From Eutreptiella sp. 'Long Island Sound 2002' (Eukaryota > Euglenozoa > Euglenophyceae > Eutreptiales > Eutreptiaceae), in the NCBI GenBank assembly GCA_964036045.1, contig CAXIWF010000588.1, forward strand, positions 1 through 64,000: DNA of 64,000 nt. Reading direction: 5' to 3'. The position numbers and the translations under genes are program-made. Of the stretch, positions 19,401 to 31,111 are shown piece by piece (position 1 is the stretch's first letter; the number at the start of each line of letters is the position of its first letter). The notes beneath the pieces were generated by a model. The model worked only from the letters and a program-made list of their open reading frames with translations. It ran no database searches and was not told the origin of the DNA.

Positions 19401-20480
19401 GCCCGGTTGTACGTGGTCTGATGTGCGGCAGATGGCCGATCCTTCTGCACTGAATCCCGCCGGGTTTCCTGGTGAGATTGTTTCGCTGCGCTCGGGATTC
19501 CAAACTCAGGTGGTGCTCTGAAGCCGGCTCTGCTTGCATCCCGCATCCTCGCTTTGAGTCATGGCAGCTGTTACTAGCCCGGCGGTGGTCGATGACGATT
19601 TCCTGGGTTGGGTTTTGTTTTCTCCATGCACGCCGCTGTTGTTCTCAGCCTTCAGTCTTTCTTGCGATCTACGCGCACACTGGCGTGCCCCAACGGCCGG
19701 TAGGGCTCCTCCCTGCCGGGCTTTCTTACCACTTTCGCAGATATGGATCCCCGTCTAGAGGTGAAATACGGAGAAAGGCTGGATTTATGCCTCCTCGTCC
19801 TACCGCCCGCCGGATACCCAGACTGCGTTCCGGGATACGTAATTTAGCTCTGGTTGAGTAATGTGGCTCGGTAAAGGTCCTCCGCGATGGATCATTTCTC
19901 CCTCAGTTGCTGAGCGGCCATATCTGTCAGTACCTGCATCGATCGATGTCTCACGGCTCGTGGGATTGAACCCAAAAGTTTGTTTTCTTTGTGTTTCCCG
20001 TTTCCATCAGTGTATTGTAGGCCGATGATCATCATGCACCAAAGTACCAGCAACACCACAGACACTGTTTCCATTTGGGAGGTTAGGCTGGGGAAGTGAC
20101 CAGTGGCACAAGCTAATGTGCATGCAATATCGTGGACAATGTGCCAACAGAGTTCGAAACGGAGGCGTGCAACTTGGGATTTGGGATTGAGGGGCAGTGC
20201 AATGCATTCCTTGTGTGCTCGTGGGCCTCTGAGGTTTGTGCATGGCATGCCTGGCACATCCCGAATCTGGACCTTGTTGGTGACCATGCCACAGGAACAA
20301 ATGATAGATAGGGTGCACTGCATATGGGTAGCTGTGGTGTGTTGGGTGTAGGGGCAAGTAGGCCTGGATGTGGGGTTTGCCGCATCCTCACAAGCCATGT
20401 TTTTGGTGGCATGGGTATGATTTATTTTAGGCAGCTGATGTGATGATCCGTGCGTGATACCACATCCACAATCTCAGTTG
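19401..20480. other. Region downstream of murE-murF, no intact gene
   Basis: Moderate-GC sequence with only short frames. The one recognisable piece is a - strand retrotransposon fragment near 19890-19970. Confidence 0.5.
19892..19966 (-). pseudogene. Short LINE fragment
   Basis: The - strand translation ends in a stretch close to H-R-S-M-Q-V-L-T-D-M-A. It matches residues near the end of the LINE ORF at 30164-31111 (H-R-S-M-Q-T-L-T-H-V-A and following L-R-E). The match is about 25 residues with no further extension, so this is a relic. Confidence 0.5.
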
Positions 20481-20758
20481 CATATTTAAAGGAGGCGTTT
20501 TCGCACAGCGCGGGCACAGCGCGGGCACAGCGCCAATTATTACGGTGATTATCCAGGTAACAACCCTGAAAACCACCCCCCTACGGAATCATGCACAATC
20601 AATTCAAAACTCAAAAATTCAAACATCTGATGCTTGCCATGGGTCCCAGGGACCTAAATTCTGCCCCCTATAGACCCGTCCACTGCAGCAGCCATTCAAT
20701 GACGTCCTTTCAATCTTCTGAACTTACCGAACTCCCGGTGGTGGAGAACAGCCAACTT

Positions 20759-20806
20759 TTCGCACAGTGCGCGCACAGCGCGTGCACAGCGCGCGCACAG
20801 TGCACG
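20759..20806. repeat. Recurring GCGCACAGTGCGCGCACAG-type motif
   Basis: Short alternating GC-rich words (GCACAGTGCGCGCACAGCGCG-like) occur here and at 20507-20535. Related forms appear at 45650-45683, 46337-46350, 51618-51641, 51952-51972, 53377-53396 and 53528-53551. They occur in gene-poor DNA in different flanks. The role is unknown. Confidence 0.6.
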
Positions 20807-20869
20807 GTACGCCCCCAAAATCTCCACGACATTCCTGGTTTTTTTGTGATCAAATACCCTGTTTGGTGA

Positions 20870-23440
20870 GTGCAAGACAAACCTGCACTGAATGCGTGCA
20901 CCGTGTGGTGGCTGATCCGAAGGAGAGCGGTGTGGGCACCCCCTCCGCAGGTTCTACGGACTGCGAGGTAAAGGGGGAGCGTTGGTGCGCTGGGCATCTT
21001 TTTGGGCCACTTTTGACACAGAGCCCCAATCTACGGTTTTTGCATGGCGCCTCAGGTTGAACCCTTTCAACCATTGTCCCATTTTCTTTATGACACATTT
21101 CACGGGCTCCATGCCCAGGGGAGGCTCGGCGCCATATCCATTTTCACATGCATTTAAATTTACCTTGATCCGTTTCGCGCCTCTGGCTCCACTTGGTTTG
21201 GCGCACTAGCCGCCTACATCTCCTACTCTTTCGGCATAATTTTATCCACTTCTCTGAACGCTCGTCCACTGCAGTCCCTAGCAACCGCGTTCGCCCGGAG
21301 AACTCGTACATTGCCGTTGTTGGCTGCAAAAATATTTTCTTTGTGCTCCTTGACTAGGCCTATCTGCTACTGGTGTGCATGGAAAACCGTAGGGACCAGC
21401 TCCTTCGGGCCATTGTCTGACTTGGACGATGCTCGTGGCACGTCTGTCCCGCTCTCACGGGCTCGAAGTGGAGGAAGAGCTGGATTTGCCAACGTGGGCC
21501 GAGCCCGCTACCCCAGCATCAAAAATAAGCTGCTGCACCCCATCGCCCAAACAAAAGGGCACACAAAAGTGCTGTGGCACCCAGCCCCCGTGCAAGTGTG
21601 CGGGGAAGCCTAGAACAAGCTCTGCATGTTGATGAAAAGCTACCTTTCCAAGAGCGTCTTGCTTAACGACGAAGCTCTCAAGCTTGAGCCCATTCGGTAC
21701 ATTTGGCCCCAAAAGTAGTCGATTGGCAAGTTCTTGACACGGACCCATCATACACCAACTGCTCGCAAATTGGCTTGCAACTGCCCGCAGAATCCAAGTC
21801 TAAGGTATTGAGCGTGAAGCAAAAAAATTTCCACGTAAAGGTTCATTCCGGACTAGAACCCTTCGCAGAACTCGTAAACACCCGTGTGGACCTCCCGAAT
21901 TCATTTGTAGGTGAATTTCGTGCAAGGCAATGCCTGGCTCCACCGGGGCTGTTGGGATGTTGTAGATGCGGAGTGTCAATATTTGCCCCCCCCCCCCCCC
22001 AAAACGGGCCGCTAGCGGCAATTACACATGCACAAACATACAGTGTGCAGGCGTGAAGTGTTGCTGACTGGGGTGCCAAAGGCGCAGACATGAGTTCTGG
22101 ACCCGGGGGGGGGGGGGGGCTAGAGTTCGCATAAGCCGCAAGGGGCTGTAGGCGGCCGAAGCGTCAGGGTTGCTATCTTTGAAGGTTATTGAAGGTCTTA
22201 TGCCTTGAAAGGGATTTTGGAAACACCTGATTAGTCAGTAGCATTTACGGAAACAGGAAGCCTAACTGCTTGTTGGCCACGCTCACCTTGTCCGCTAGCA
22301 GCTCGTCCTCCCAGATCACTTGCAAGCACCTTTGGTCTGTTAGACCGTCGCCTAGCAAGTTGTTTTAGCACAACAGCGGAGGCTGCAGGTGCACAACGCC
22401 GCTGAGGAGTTCAAGAAGTAGTTGAGGTGTGCTAGGCACCGGTGTTACGCATGTGGAACAACATGGTGGGGACGCGGCTATGGTGGGCTTGAACAGGCGC
22501 TGTGGGTACAACGCACCGAAGAGGAGATGAATCAAAGGTTTCACTGAATGCTTGAAGAGGAGAGTGTGCCGCCGCAGACAGGCCTTGGACCGAACCAGTC
22601 GAAGGTGCATCGGTTGATAGGGGATCAATGGATGAACGATGAGAAGTCCTGGAACAATTTTTGCAGCAGCTGTAGGAAGTGGAGCGAGCATGCGAGGAAA
22701 AGGCAGCAAATGTGCCTTTCGCTGCGGAGCTTGAAGAGTCCCAAAGGCGCCAGCACAGGTGGCGCCGGCACGGAGGTTGATAGAATCAATGGAAGGAGCA
22801 GGTGTGCCTCACTTATCGCGAATGCGGGTACTGTTGGTTTGCAGCGTACGAGCGGTCCCTTGAGTGAATGTGGGTTTTTGCTGCCGTCGCTTTTGCGGTG
22901 ACACATACGCGCATACACAAACTCAAACACACACACACGGACACCGAATGAGGAAGAGGACGAGGAGGAGGAGGAGATGTGGTCCTCCGGTAGGGCGCAC
23001 CCGCTCGGCAACTCCATAGTGCCTGCCGGCCTCCCACCAATTGGGTGAGCGATGACGGGGGCCCTGACCGGGGGTCCGGTTCAGCACCATGGCCGCGGCT
23101 CTCCTCTTCATCTCCTCCTCATGGACTCATGGCCCACTCATCCCCCCAACCGTGTGCAGCAGGTACCCACTTAGGAGCCTTGGTGGGGGGGCGAGGCAGG
23201 GAATCCGGCTCCACTTGCAGTCCGGCTGCCCCCCCCCCCCCCCTGAGGGTGGGACGTGCTCGGTGGTTCAAATCCCGAAAAGGAGGGGGTTGGGATGTAC
23301 CGAACGCCCCGAAGAAACCGTTTTACATGCACTATGAGTATGAGCACCGCACACAGACCACGCTTGCATAACCAGGTTCCGAATTTTTTGATTAATGAGG
23401 ATGGTGTGGACGATTCAGGTGTGTGTGGTCCCAAATTCTT
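20870..23440. other. Gene-poor interval
   Basis: No frame here shows a recognisable protein. It contains C- and G-runs (about 21984-21999, 22106-22120 and 23229-23243), a CA-repeat near 22923-22940 and a GAG-repeat near 22953-22975. The short C-run to G-run interval at 21984-22120 has the look of the C-tract/G-tract elements, but I find no target-site duplication. Confidence 0.4.
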
Positions 23441-23445
23441 TGAGG

Positions 23446-23515
23446 TGTAGTGGCTATGCACGCGGCCTAGATGCTCGTGGGGGCTAAGTTCAAACCCCGG
23501 TGGGTCGTAATGGGC
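23446..23515 (+). repeat. tRNA-derived SINE-like sequence
   Basis: A box-A-like word is followed about 35 bp later by a box-B-like GTTCAAACCCC. This is the internal polymerase III promoter layout of tRNA genes. Flanking acceptor-stem pairing is not convincing, so I take it as a tRNA-derived SINE or relic. Confidence 0.35.
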
Positions 23516-23559
23516 TATCTTTGTGACGTGGTCCATGAATATCTAAAAGCCGTCTAGCA

Positions 23560-24800
23560 CTTAATACTCCCACTCGAAGGGGGTCGTGATACGGAAATGT
23601 CCAATCAAGGGCGTTTTGTGCTGACCCTCTGAACCCCTAAGTGCAAGGTTTGTGTCTAACCGGTGCCTAACACGGCGGCTTGATCCGTTGCCTAATCCAC
23701 ACCCCAATACACAGCCCTCGTGCCCGAGGTGCCCGTATGTGGTAAGGCAAACCCTACTCGGTCTGCATGTGTAGCGTGCCGTGCTCCAGGTCTTGCGTGG
23801 TCGACAATGCACCGTTGCAAATTGGAAGCGGTTGCTCACTTATTTGGACTTGAGTTCCTCTCGCTGAGCTCATGCAAAGGGTATGTAATCACACCAAATC
23901 CCTTTGTTCGTATATGGGTCTACCTGCGGACATTGCATCCGTGCCTGAGGAACCCATGGCCGAGGACCCCGAAGGCGAAGATGAAGACATTGTTGGTGTT
24001 CATTGCCTTAGTGCTGATGCATTGGAGGGCAATCATATCCTCATTGTGAGGGTGCACTATCTGCTACAGTTGGATGGCACTAGCTGTGCTTGCCTCCACC
24101 CCTGCACGAGGTTCATGCTAGTTGCTGGTTGTGTCCAAAGTGTGTCTTTGCACAGAGTGGCCCAGGTAGCCGTTTCGCTAGCCGTGACCTTGACTATGCA
24201 CCTTCCAGGGCAGCAACAGAGACATATGCTACCTCCAGTTCTACCTCCAACTCTAACTCCGACTCAAGCTCTGACTCATACTCTAGCTCTTCCTCCGATT
24301 GTACCTCTAACCGTGACTCTACCTCTGACATGGACATCGACTCTGACTTTGACTCTAAATCTGCCTCTAACTGTGACTCTGACTGTGACTCTTCACAGGT
24401 CATGTGGTTCTCATGGAAGGCCTTGATGGGGTGCTACAGGCGGAGTATTAGTGCGCCGAGCGCGCGCCGGGCATCTTTTTTTTTCTACCATTCCTCACCC
24501 GTGCTCCCCCTCACCAAACACACGCCCCACACACATGTGCAGCCAAAATTGACTGGGGAAGGTGTCTTTTAGCACAGATACCACCGCCATTCCAGCCATG
24601 AAGATCCCAAGTCTGGTTTTGGGGGTTCTTGTCAATTGAGCCCTTTTTTGGGGTGGGGTTTAGCCTGGGGGCTCTATCAACCAATTGAAAGCCCGGTTGC
24701 CCCAGCAACATTACAGTTGGGCCCCACAACACCGTTTCAGTCCCGGTAAAGCACCAGAAAATCCCAAACCGCATTAAGTGGGCTGGGCTCTTAGCCAAGG
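23560..24800. other. Gene-poor interval with Ser/Asp-coding simple repeat
   Basis: Between about 24240 and 24395 a degenerate 6-bp repeat near CTCTAA/CTCTGA occurs. It translates as Ser/Asp- or Thr/Leu-rich strings in several frames. The long frames here follow from the repeat. No gene is recognised. Confidence 0.5.
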
Positions 24801-24809
24801 CAATGCATC

Positions 24810-24873
24810 AAATCCAAGAGAAATGGGAACAGGGCTGGGATGTGGGCTACGCTGATGGCTCCAGAGAGGAGAC

Positions 24874-24880
<7 letters not shown>
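24810..24880 (+). pseudogene. RNase H N-terminal fragment
   Basis: The translation G-W-D-V-G-Y-A-D-G-S-R-E matches the first catalytic strand of the LINE RNase H ORFs in this window (compare G-W-Q-I-I-Y-P-D-G-S-S-E at about 60120). It breaks off in a TG microsatellite. Downstream sequence to 25279 is open but does not resemble the rest of the domain. Confidence 0.5.

Positions 24881-24918
<38 letters not shown>
24879..24918. repeat. (TG)n microsatellite
   Basis: About 20 TG dinucleotides in an uninterrupted run. A second run lies at 26360-26383. Confidence 0.95.
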
Positions 24919-24919
<1 letters not shown>

Positions 24920-25457
24920 GTGTGCGTCTCGTGGGACCTGAAGTTAGGTCCCTCCCTCTTGAGCCCGGGGAGAGCGTACCGAGGGTACTTGGGGTCCATT
25001 TTTACAGGAGTGCTTAAAAATGCGTTGCCATTCACTGACTCCTGGGCTGCACAGATTTTCAGTGCTGCAGCATGGTTGCAGGTTGCCATGCTTTCGGGCT
25101 ACGGCAAAGGGGAGGCGATGAGAGCGATGCATAAGGGCGTGTACAGGGCGTATGCCACTGCTCCACATGATGTTCAGGCTACAGTAAAGGCCGTATACTC
25201 CATTTCTTATATTTTGCCTGCGGGACGGCACACAGTTGCACTGCACATCAGCCAGTGGCTTCGGGAACACGCATACTAGGAGGGGGGGCAGTACAGCAGC
25301 TGGTATGCACCAGGTCAGCTGGGACTGTACAGGGTGACGGGGTGCTGGTGCTCCGATTTCCCTTGCCTGACGCTCCTGGCTGAGGAGCCTTGATAGGTCA
25401 ATAGGCGTCAATGCATGTGCATGTTTGTGCCGTCAACACGCAGTGTAGGGTAAGAGG

Positions 25458-25532
25458 CCTGGACTGGTCCAGAGGTCAGACACATAGACTCGTGACACCA
25501 TAGCGCAGGTTCGATCCCTCCTGTCGTCATAA
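25458..25532 (+). repeat. tRNA-derived SINE-like sequence
   Basis: A box-A-like TGGTCCAGAGG is followed by box B GGTTCGATCCC about 40 bp on. The arms do not fold into a full cloverleaf, so this reads as a tRNA-derived repeat and not a tRNA gene. Confidence 0.45.
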
Positions 25533-25769
25533 ACACACCACCGCCCCCTACAGCAGCACGCGCGGCACCGGCTCTGCCGGCAGCGGTAGGTGCGCCTCGC
25601 TACTTTTGCTTCTTTTTCGAGCAACCCCCGGCCCCCAACACAGTACGGAAATAAAACACACCACCGCCTCCTCCGGCAGCACGCGCCGCTTGCGGGTCTT
25701 GAAGCCCGGCAGCGGGGGGGGCGCATTCACTGCAGCCGGACGCCTGCAGTCTTCTCTTCGGCAGTGGGG

Positions 25770-25850
25770 CCACGCGCGCAGCGGGAATCGAACCGGCGCC
25801 ATCACGGCACGAGCCCGGTGATTCAACCGCTGGGGTAGCACCCACCACAA
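25770..25850 (-). repeat. tRNA-derived SINE-like sequence
   Basis: On the - strand a box-A-like TACCCCAGCGG is followed by box B GGTTCGATTCC. A 5-bp ATCAC/GTGAT stem sits in the anticodon-arm position, but its loop is too long (about 12 nt) for a functional tRNA. Hence a SINE or relic. Confidence 0.5.
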
Positions 25851-26483
25851 CTACATGTAGGAGCACGCACGCATACGATAACAGCACAGAAAATCGGACA
25901 CCTCAGGAACTGTTGCGAGTCACCACCCTGTATGCGTGTGTGTGTGGAGCCCCGGTTACGGGACTCTCTGATTTTCTTGGTCTGCCTTCCCATCCTCCTG
26001 CTCTGTTTCAAGGCTACAAATGGTGAAGAGGAATGCAGACACCTGGTGGTATTGCAACAGGGTAGCTAACCAGAAGCAAACGCTGTTGGTCTATCGTCCG
26101 GGTTCCTGGTGAGGAGGGGCAGTGGGCAGGGATAGGGGTGAACCCACCCTGACGTAATTTTGCAGAGCCTTACGCTCGGCTTGCTGTGCAGGCGTGACCG
26201 CGGGCTTGCCCAAGGCTGCCGTTGAGCTGCTGGCCCTGTTTCTCCTCACACAGAAAGGCGCCTAGTGCAGGCGGGACATGCTACTGTTTTTGTTCTGCTT
26301 TGCACCTGACGAGATCTAGTACATCCAGACCAGTCTTTTCTGTGCTCTGTTTGTCGCCGAAGTGTGTGTGTGTGTGTGTGTGTGGCTGGAGTACACCAAA
26401 TGCCAAACATGCCTAGAATTAGGCTGTAGGTAGGCAAACAGGGGGACCTCCAGCTGGAGGGTAGATGGAGGGGACATGATGCA

Positions 26484-26650
26484 TGATGAATAGAGGCTGC
26501 ATAGTGGCTGCATGGAATGTGCATCATTGATGGCTTGTGGGTGCTCTGTGGGAGCATACAGCACACATAGAGGGCAGATAATCGGTTGATAGTGGGTGGC
26601 TTGAGCGCGTTGCGGGTGCATAGACGGCGCATCGTGCGTGCACAAAGGGC
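26484..26650. repeat. Degenerate relative of the 11-bp minisatellite
   Basis: Words like GAGGCTGCATAGTGGCTGCATGG and AGACGGCGCATCG recur imperfectly. They resemble the GGGCGCATAGT unit of 15350-16058. The surrounding 25860-26740 shows no gene. Confidence 0.5.
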
Positions 26651-26743
26651 ACATCTGGATGAGCCCAGCGGCGCACACACTTGTGTCCTCTGCACCCGTC
26701 TGCCCAGGAAGACATGAAAAGTCACAGGTCCAGCTAGTGCATT

Positions 26744-28504
26744 ATGCACCACCACTGGAACTGCACCCCAGAACAAGGCGTTGTCTCAACAAGGAGGAAA
26801 GAGGCAGGGGGTTTCGTGGGTTTATGCCTCGAACAATCACGAATGTTCACAAACGAGATGGGTCATCCATCACCACAAACCCATGAAACCCCTGAAGGAG
26901 GGCGCACCAGGGGCTGTCACCCCATATTATGCACCTTCTGCAGAGACGGCCGGTGTCCATGCTCTTCTTCGGACCCCGGGAAACGCCCCTGCCACTTGTC
27001 TGATCGCCTTGTTCAAGCTCCAGGCCCCGCGGTGCCAGAGCAAACTGTCACACTGTGGCCATTCAGCAACGGCCATGGGGCCATCCCATGGCAGGACATC
27101 CCATGGGTGGAGGTCGCCGGGCTCGGTGTCGGGCGATGCTTCACCAGGGCCTCCCTCATGCTCATGAACGCCTCGGCGTTCGAGCTGTACCTCCAGCGCG
27201 TGCACCACGGCAACGTGCTGGCGGCCGGGGTCATGATGGCGTGGATCGAGGCGATCGACACCTTCCTCTCCTTCTGGGTCAACCCGATGAAGACGGCGTT
27301 GGTGGACCGGTACGGGCGGAAGACGTTCATGGTGGGCCCCTTCCTTGGCCTGGCCGGCATCCGGGTCCTGTACACTGCGAAGCCGTCGCACGCCACGTAC
27401 GCCCTGTACCGGACGGCGGTGGTGTTCCTGGGGCACTTCATGGCCAGCTCCGAGATCCTGCTGTGCGACCTGGTGGACCCCACCAGCGACGCCTACACGG
27501 CCATCAGCCAGCCGCTGCAGCAGTGCGCCACGGTCACGGGGCTATCGACGCTGTTCCTCACGCGACTCATCAGCTCGCCGGAGTTTGCGATGTACTTTGC
27601 CTCTGTCTGCACCGTGGCCGCCGCGTTGACAGTGCACTTCACGGTGGCGGAGACCCTGAAGGAGTCGGACCGGCGCCCCGTGCCGTGGGCGCGCATCTTG
27701 ACCAACCCTCTGCACTCGCTTGGGTACTTCGTCAAGTCTCCGGAGCTGCTGCGCTTGCACGTGCTGGCGGCCCTGTGGCACATCGCCCAGACCGCGCTCA
27801 TGGCGCCGCTCCAGCTGTTCCGGCGGCAGGTCTACGGGTGGGGCATGCAACAAGTCGCGGCTCAGAATTTTTACGACCAAATGTGTGACGTGGTGGGCAG
27901 GTTTGGCACGCTCCCTGCGCGGCAGACCCTGGGCATCCGCGGCATGTACTTCTTCGGCAAGGGTTTCTCGGTTCTGTCCGCCGTGCTCAATCTCGTCGCT
28001 CCCGCGGGGTGGATCTGGGTGACGGCCATCCCCTGGGCCTTCCGGTATGATGTTGAAGGCAAGGGCCGCGAGGATGCATACTGGCGCCAGCAGGTGGGGG
28101 TGCCCATGTCCGAGGGGCAGACGGCCCACACCACCAAGATTGCCATCATGCAGTTGTTCGTGCCCTCTGCCTGGGTTAACTTCTATGCAGTGACCTCTCG
28201 GGTGTATCCTCGCACCTTCATCTTGGTGTCGTTGGTGGCCCAGACCGGACTGCTCATCGTGACCCCATTCGTCTGGCCGGACAGTGCAGCCCACAAGCGG
28301 AACAAAGTGACGCTTGCGGTGGAGGCATCGGTCATTGGACTGTATTTCAGTGTAGTGTATTGTGTTGTATTGTACAGTGTTATATTGAGGTACATTGTTC
28401 AGTGCATCGTCGGCTGCTGCAGTGCATTACCATGCACTGGAGCCATGGGAGTAAAAGCAGACAGGGAATATGTCATGAGCATGCAGCAACATCGATGCAA
28501 CTAA
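26744..28504 (+). CDS. MFS-like multispanning membrane transporter
   Basis: The frame contains about eight or more hydrophobic segments separated by short charged loops. After the second comes D-R-Y-G-R-K, the loop signature of major facilitator superfamily carriers (D/R-x-G-R-R/K). The recognisable protein starts near the Met codons at 27158-27164; the first ~130 codons of the open frame look non-coding, so an upstream intron or later start is likely. The frame runs into a satellite unit at 28350 and stops at 28504, so the native end may be near 28345, where TTTCAG could be a splice acceptor. The substrate is unknown. A partial copy of its 3' part lies at 43002-43470. It is not a Mur enzyme, but sits between murE-F and murB. 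Confidence 0.6.
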   Translation: MHHHWNCTPEQGVVSTRRKEAGGFVGLCLEQSRMFTNEMGHPSPQTHETPEGGRTRGCHPILCTFCRDGRCPCSSSDPGKRPCHLSDRLVQAPGPAVPEQTVTLWPFSNGHGAIPWQDIPWVEVAGLGVGRCFTRASLMLMNASAFELYLQRVHHGNVLAAGVMMAWIEAIDTFLSFWVNPMKTALVDRYGRKTFMVGPFLGLAGIRVLYTAKPSHATYALYRTAVVFLGHFMASSEILLCDLVDPTSDAYTAISQPLQQCATVTGLSTLFLTRLISSPEFAMYFASVCTVAAALTVHFTVAETLKESDRRPVPWARILTNPLHSLGYFVKSPELLRLHVLAALWHIAQTALMAPLQLFRRQVYGWGMQQVAAQNFYDQMCDVVGRFGTLPARQTLGIRGMYFFGKGFSVLSAVLNLVAPAGWIWVTAIPWAFRYDVEGKGREDAYWRQQVGVPMSEGQTAHTTKIAIMQLFVPSAWVNFYAVTSRVYPRTFILVSLVAQTGLLIVTPFVWPDSAAHKRNKVTLAVEASVIGLYFSVVYCVVLYSVILRYIVQCIVGCCSALPCTGAMGVKADREYVMSMQQHRCN

Positions 28505-29328
28505 ACTTTTTTTATATATATTCAATATCCAGTGAAGGTATATGAATGAGTGTAGTGTATTGTGTTGTATTGTACAGTGTTATCTTGGGGTACATTGATC
28601 AGTGCATCAAAGCCTGCTGCAGTGCATTACCATGCACTGGAGCCATGGGAGTAAAAGCAGACAGGGAATATGTCATGAGCATGCAGCAACATCGACGCAA
28701 CTAACCTTTTTTTATATGTTTTCAATATCCGGTGAAGGCATCGGTCATCGGACTATATATGAGTGTAGTGTATTGTGTTGTATTGTACAGTGTTATCTTG
28801 AGGTACATTGGTCAGTGCATCGTCGGCTGCTGCAGTGCATTGCCATGCAGTGGAGCCATGGGAGTAAAAGCAGACAGGGAATATGTCACGAGCATGCAGC
28901 AACATCGACGCAACTAACCTTTTTTTATATGTTTTCAATATCCGGTGAAGGCATCGGTCATCGGACTATATATGAGTGTAGTGTATTGTGTTGTATTGTA
29001 CAGTGTTACCTTGAGGTACATTGTTCAGTGCATCGTCGTCTGCTGCAGTGCATTACCATGCACTGGAGCCATGGGAGTAAAAGCAGACCGGGAATATGTC
29101 ATGAGCATGCAGCAACATCGATGCAACTAACCTTTTTATATATATTTTCAATATCCAGTGAAGGCATTGGTCATCGACGATTTATGAGTGTAGTGTATTG
29201 TGTTGTATTGTACAGTGTTATCTTGAGGTACATTGATCAGTGCATCAAAGCCTGCTGCAGTGCATTACCATGCACTGGAGCCATGGGAATAAAAGCAAAC
29301 AGGGAACATGTCATGAGCATGCAGCAAC
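28350..29328 (+). repeat. Tandem satellite, 200-213-bp unit, five copies
   Basis: Units begin with GTGTAGTGTATTGTG at 28350, 28550, 28763, 28975 and 29188, giving periods of 200-213 bp. The first overlaps the 3' end of the MFS gene and the last is cut by the LINE at 29328. The first unit may be the original 3' UTR, later amplified. More units are at 43331-44640. Confidence 0.9.
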
Positions 29329-30101
29329 CACTTATTATCATTGCCCGTGTAACTGGGCCACAGACCTCATATAGAGGTGAGCTGCAGGGTGCAGCACTCG
29401 TCACTGCACCTGCCCTCGCAGAGCCTGGTGACACACTGACCATGGACAACCAAGCAGTTGTTCGCTGGGCTCCCAGACCTCCTCACCGGGAGTGTGCTGA
29501 CATGGACCTACGGCAGCAGGTCGCGGAACATCTGGCTACCCGACGAATACCCTTTTCCTGGGTCCCCAGCCACCGCAACCTGTCTGACGCCACAAGTCCA
29601 GACGACCGCGAGACAATACTACGCAATGATGAGGTTGACAGGTGGGCAAAGACAGCAACTGCCCTCCCCCTACCTCCATGTGAGCCTACGGACCCGTCCG
29701 CAATTGTCATTTGCGGTGGTATCGCACCCACCCCAGCAAAGAAATGGGTACTCCAACGCCGCCGAACATTTGGGTTTCCTGGTGTTCATTGGGTCTCCTG
29801 GCTGCCCTTGAAGGGCACCAGGCGTATGCTGTGGCTTCGCTGGCTCTGGGGAAATGTACGGTGGGAAGGATGTGCCCCCCCCTGGGAAAAGACAACCAGT
29901 CTGTGCCCCCTGTGTAACACGTACCATGGCAGTACAGCCCAACTGCGGCTCATCCAATGTCCCACCTGGAAACTTGCCTTCCGGAAAGCCTGGCTCGGTA
30001 ACTGGGGGGACTGGACTGAATATGCCACGTCCTGGTATGATCAGGCGACGCACAACGACCTTGTGCATATCTCTCGCTTGCGGATCCCCAATCTTTTGTA
30101 G
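29328..30101 (+). CDS. LINE ORF: RNase H (partial) and zinc-finger RT-associated domain
   Basis: About 257 residues belong to the element; upstream codons of the same frame are satellite. RNase H features are S-Y-R-G-E-L-Q-G (catalytic Glu), T-M-D-N-Q-A (Asp), W-V-P-S-H (His region) and N-D-E-V-D-R-W-A (final Asp). The N-terminal strand with the first Asp is missing. About 90 residues later C-P-L-C-N ... C-P-T-W resembles the zinc-binding domain found after LINE reverse transcriptases. The RT itself was lost by 5' truncation. Confidence 0.7.
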   Translation, partial: PLIIIARVTGPQTSYRGELQGAALVTAPALAEPGDTLTMDNQAVVRWAPRPPHRECADMDLRQQVAEHLATRRIPFSWVPSHRNLSDATSPDDRETILRNDEVDRWAKTATALPLPPCEPTDPSAIVICGGIAPTPAKKWVLQRRRTFGFPGVHWVSWLPLKGTRRMLWLRWLWGNVRWEGCAPPWEKTTSLCPLCNTYHGSTAQLRLIQCPTWKLAFRKAWLGNWGDWTEYATSWYDQATHNDLVHISRLRIPNLL

Positions 30102-30163
30102 ACGGCCTGCCTCGAACACTGCGGCCTGCTCTGCGAGAGCGAGTAGCGTACCATCAGTACCAC

Positions 30164-31111
30164 TTGCTTCTGTCGGTAACGTCCCTACGTGGTGAATTAC
30201 CCATGCCGCCCCGATGCACTGATTCTTCTGTCCCCACTGCGTCCATTTCTGCCTGGTTTGGTTCGCTACGCTGTAGGAAACCCCAACCAAACCCGACACC
30301 AAAAAACCTGTGGGAACAGGTACACTTCTCTCCTGCGACAAGTGGCTCCGACCCAGACACACCCACCCCAAAACCGGCGCCCACCCTTCTGGTTACACGC
30401 CGGATAAAAAAGCTGCTGACCCAAACCCCTACCTCCCAGAATCGGTCCAAGGCCGTCCGCTACCTCACCCAGCACCCTGGTACACCCCACACGGCTGATC
30501 TGAAAGCTTTTGCATCCTTGCACTACGTGCATTCCCAGGCGCGTTTCACCCCGACCTGCCCCCCCCACCATGCACGAAAGTTTCCGGCTACTGCAATCGC
30601 GGATTACAAGCAGTTTGCCCACACCCTCATGCGGCACCGACGGTGGGACATGGAGTTAGGCAGCCGTTTCCTACAGTATGCCCAATACACAGAAGCCAAC
30701 CTCCTGCAGCAATTTTACAATCGCATGTGGCGATGTTACAGCAATTCACGCACCTCCATTGCCACCTCGCGTCGCCGTATCATCGCCTGGAGGCGCCAAG
30801 GGACTCTTCTCCTTGACCACTATGACACACTGATGCAAACATGCCACACCAGGAAAGAAAAATTTTGGCTTCAATCCCTACGCACCTTGAGACATCGGTC
30901 AATGCAGACACTCACACACGTTGCCACTCAACTACTAAGGGAAAACTGGTCAGCTGCGGAGGACCTGTTCCGAGCTGCCGTTGCCACCGTACATCACCTC
31001 AAAAAGCGCTCCCGGCCCTATGACACTGCAAACCCCAACCCAAAACGGATCTACACGCCCCGCACTACCCCTCAACCCTCCGAGTCCGAGCCGCTGTGGC
31101 CTAATCCCTGA
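30164..31111 (+). CDS. LINE C-terminal ORF of unknown function
   Basis: The 315-residue frame directly follows the RNase H/zinc-finger ORF. It has a Pro/Thr-rich first third. Then comes a basic, probably helical region rich in Arg, His and Gln (about residues 130-285), ending in Arg/Lys/Pro. A related piece is at 19892-19966, so this ORF belongs to a repeated element. No domain is recognised; nucleic-acid binding would fit its charge. Confidence 0.5.
   Translation: MLLSVTSLRGELPMPPRCTDSSVPTASISAWFGSLRCRKPQPNPTPKNLWEQVHFSPATSGSDPDTPTPKPAPTLLVTRRIKKLLTQTPTSQNRSKAVRYLTQHPGTPHTADLKAFASLHYVHSQARFTPTCPPHHARKFPATAIADYKQFAHTLMRHRRWDMELGSRFLQYAQYTEANLLQQFYNRMWRCYSNSRTSIATSRRRIIAWRRQGTLLLDHYDTLMQTCHTRKEKFWLQSLRTLRHRSMQTLTHVATQLLRENWSAAEDLFRAAVATVHHLKKRSRPYDTANPNPKRIYTPRTTPQPSESEPLWPNP

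Noticed and set aside
24090-24572. Ser/Asp-rich secreted or phosphoprotein
   Set aside because: The composition comes from a 6-bp simple repeat that keeps several frames open on both strands.
25770-25850. Functional tRNA gene on the - strand
   Set aside because: Boxes A and B are good, but the anticodon loop is far too long and the acceptor stem does not pair. It was kept as SINE-like.
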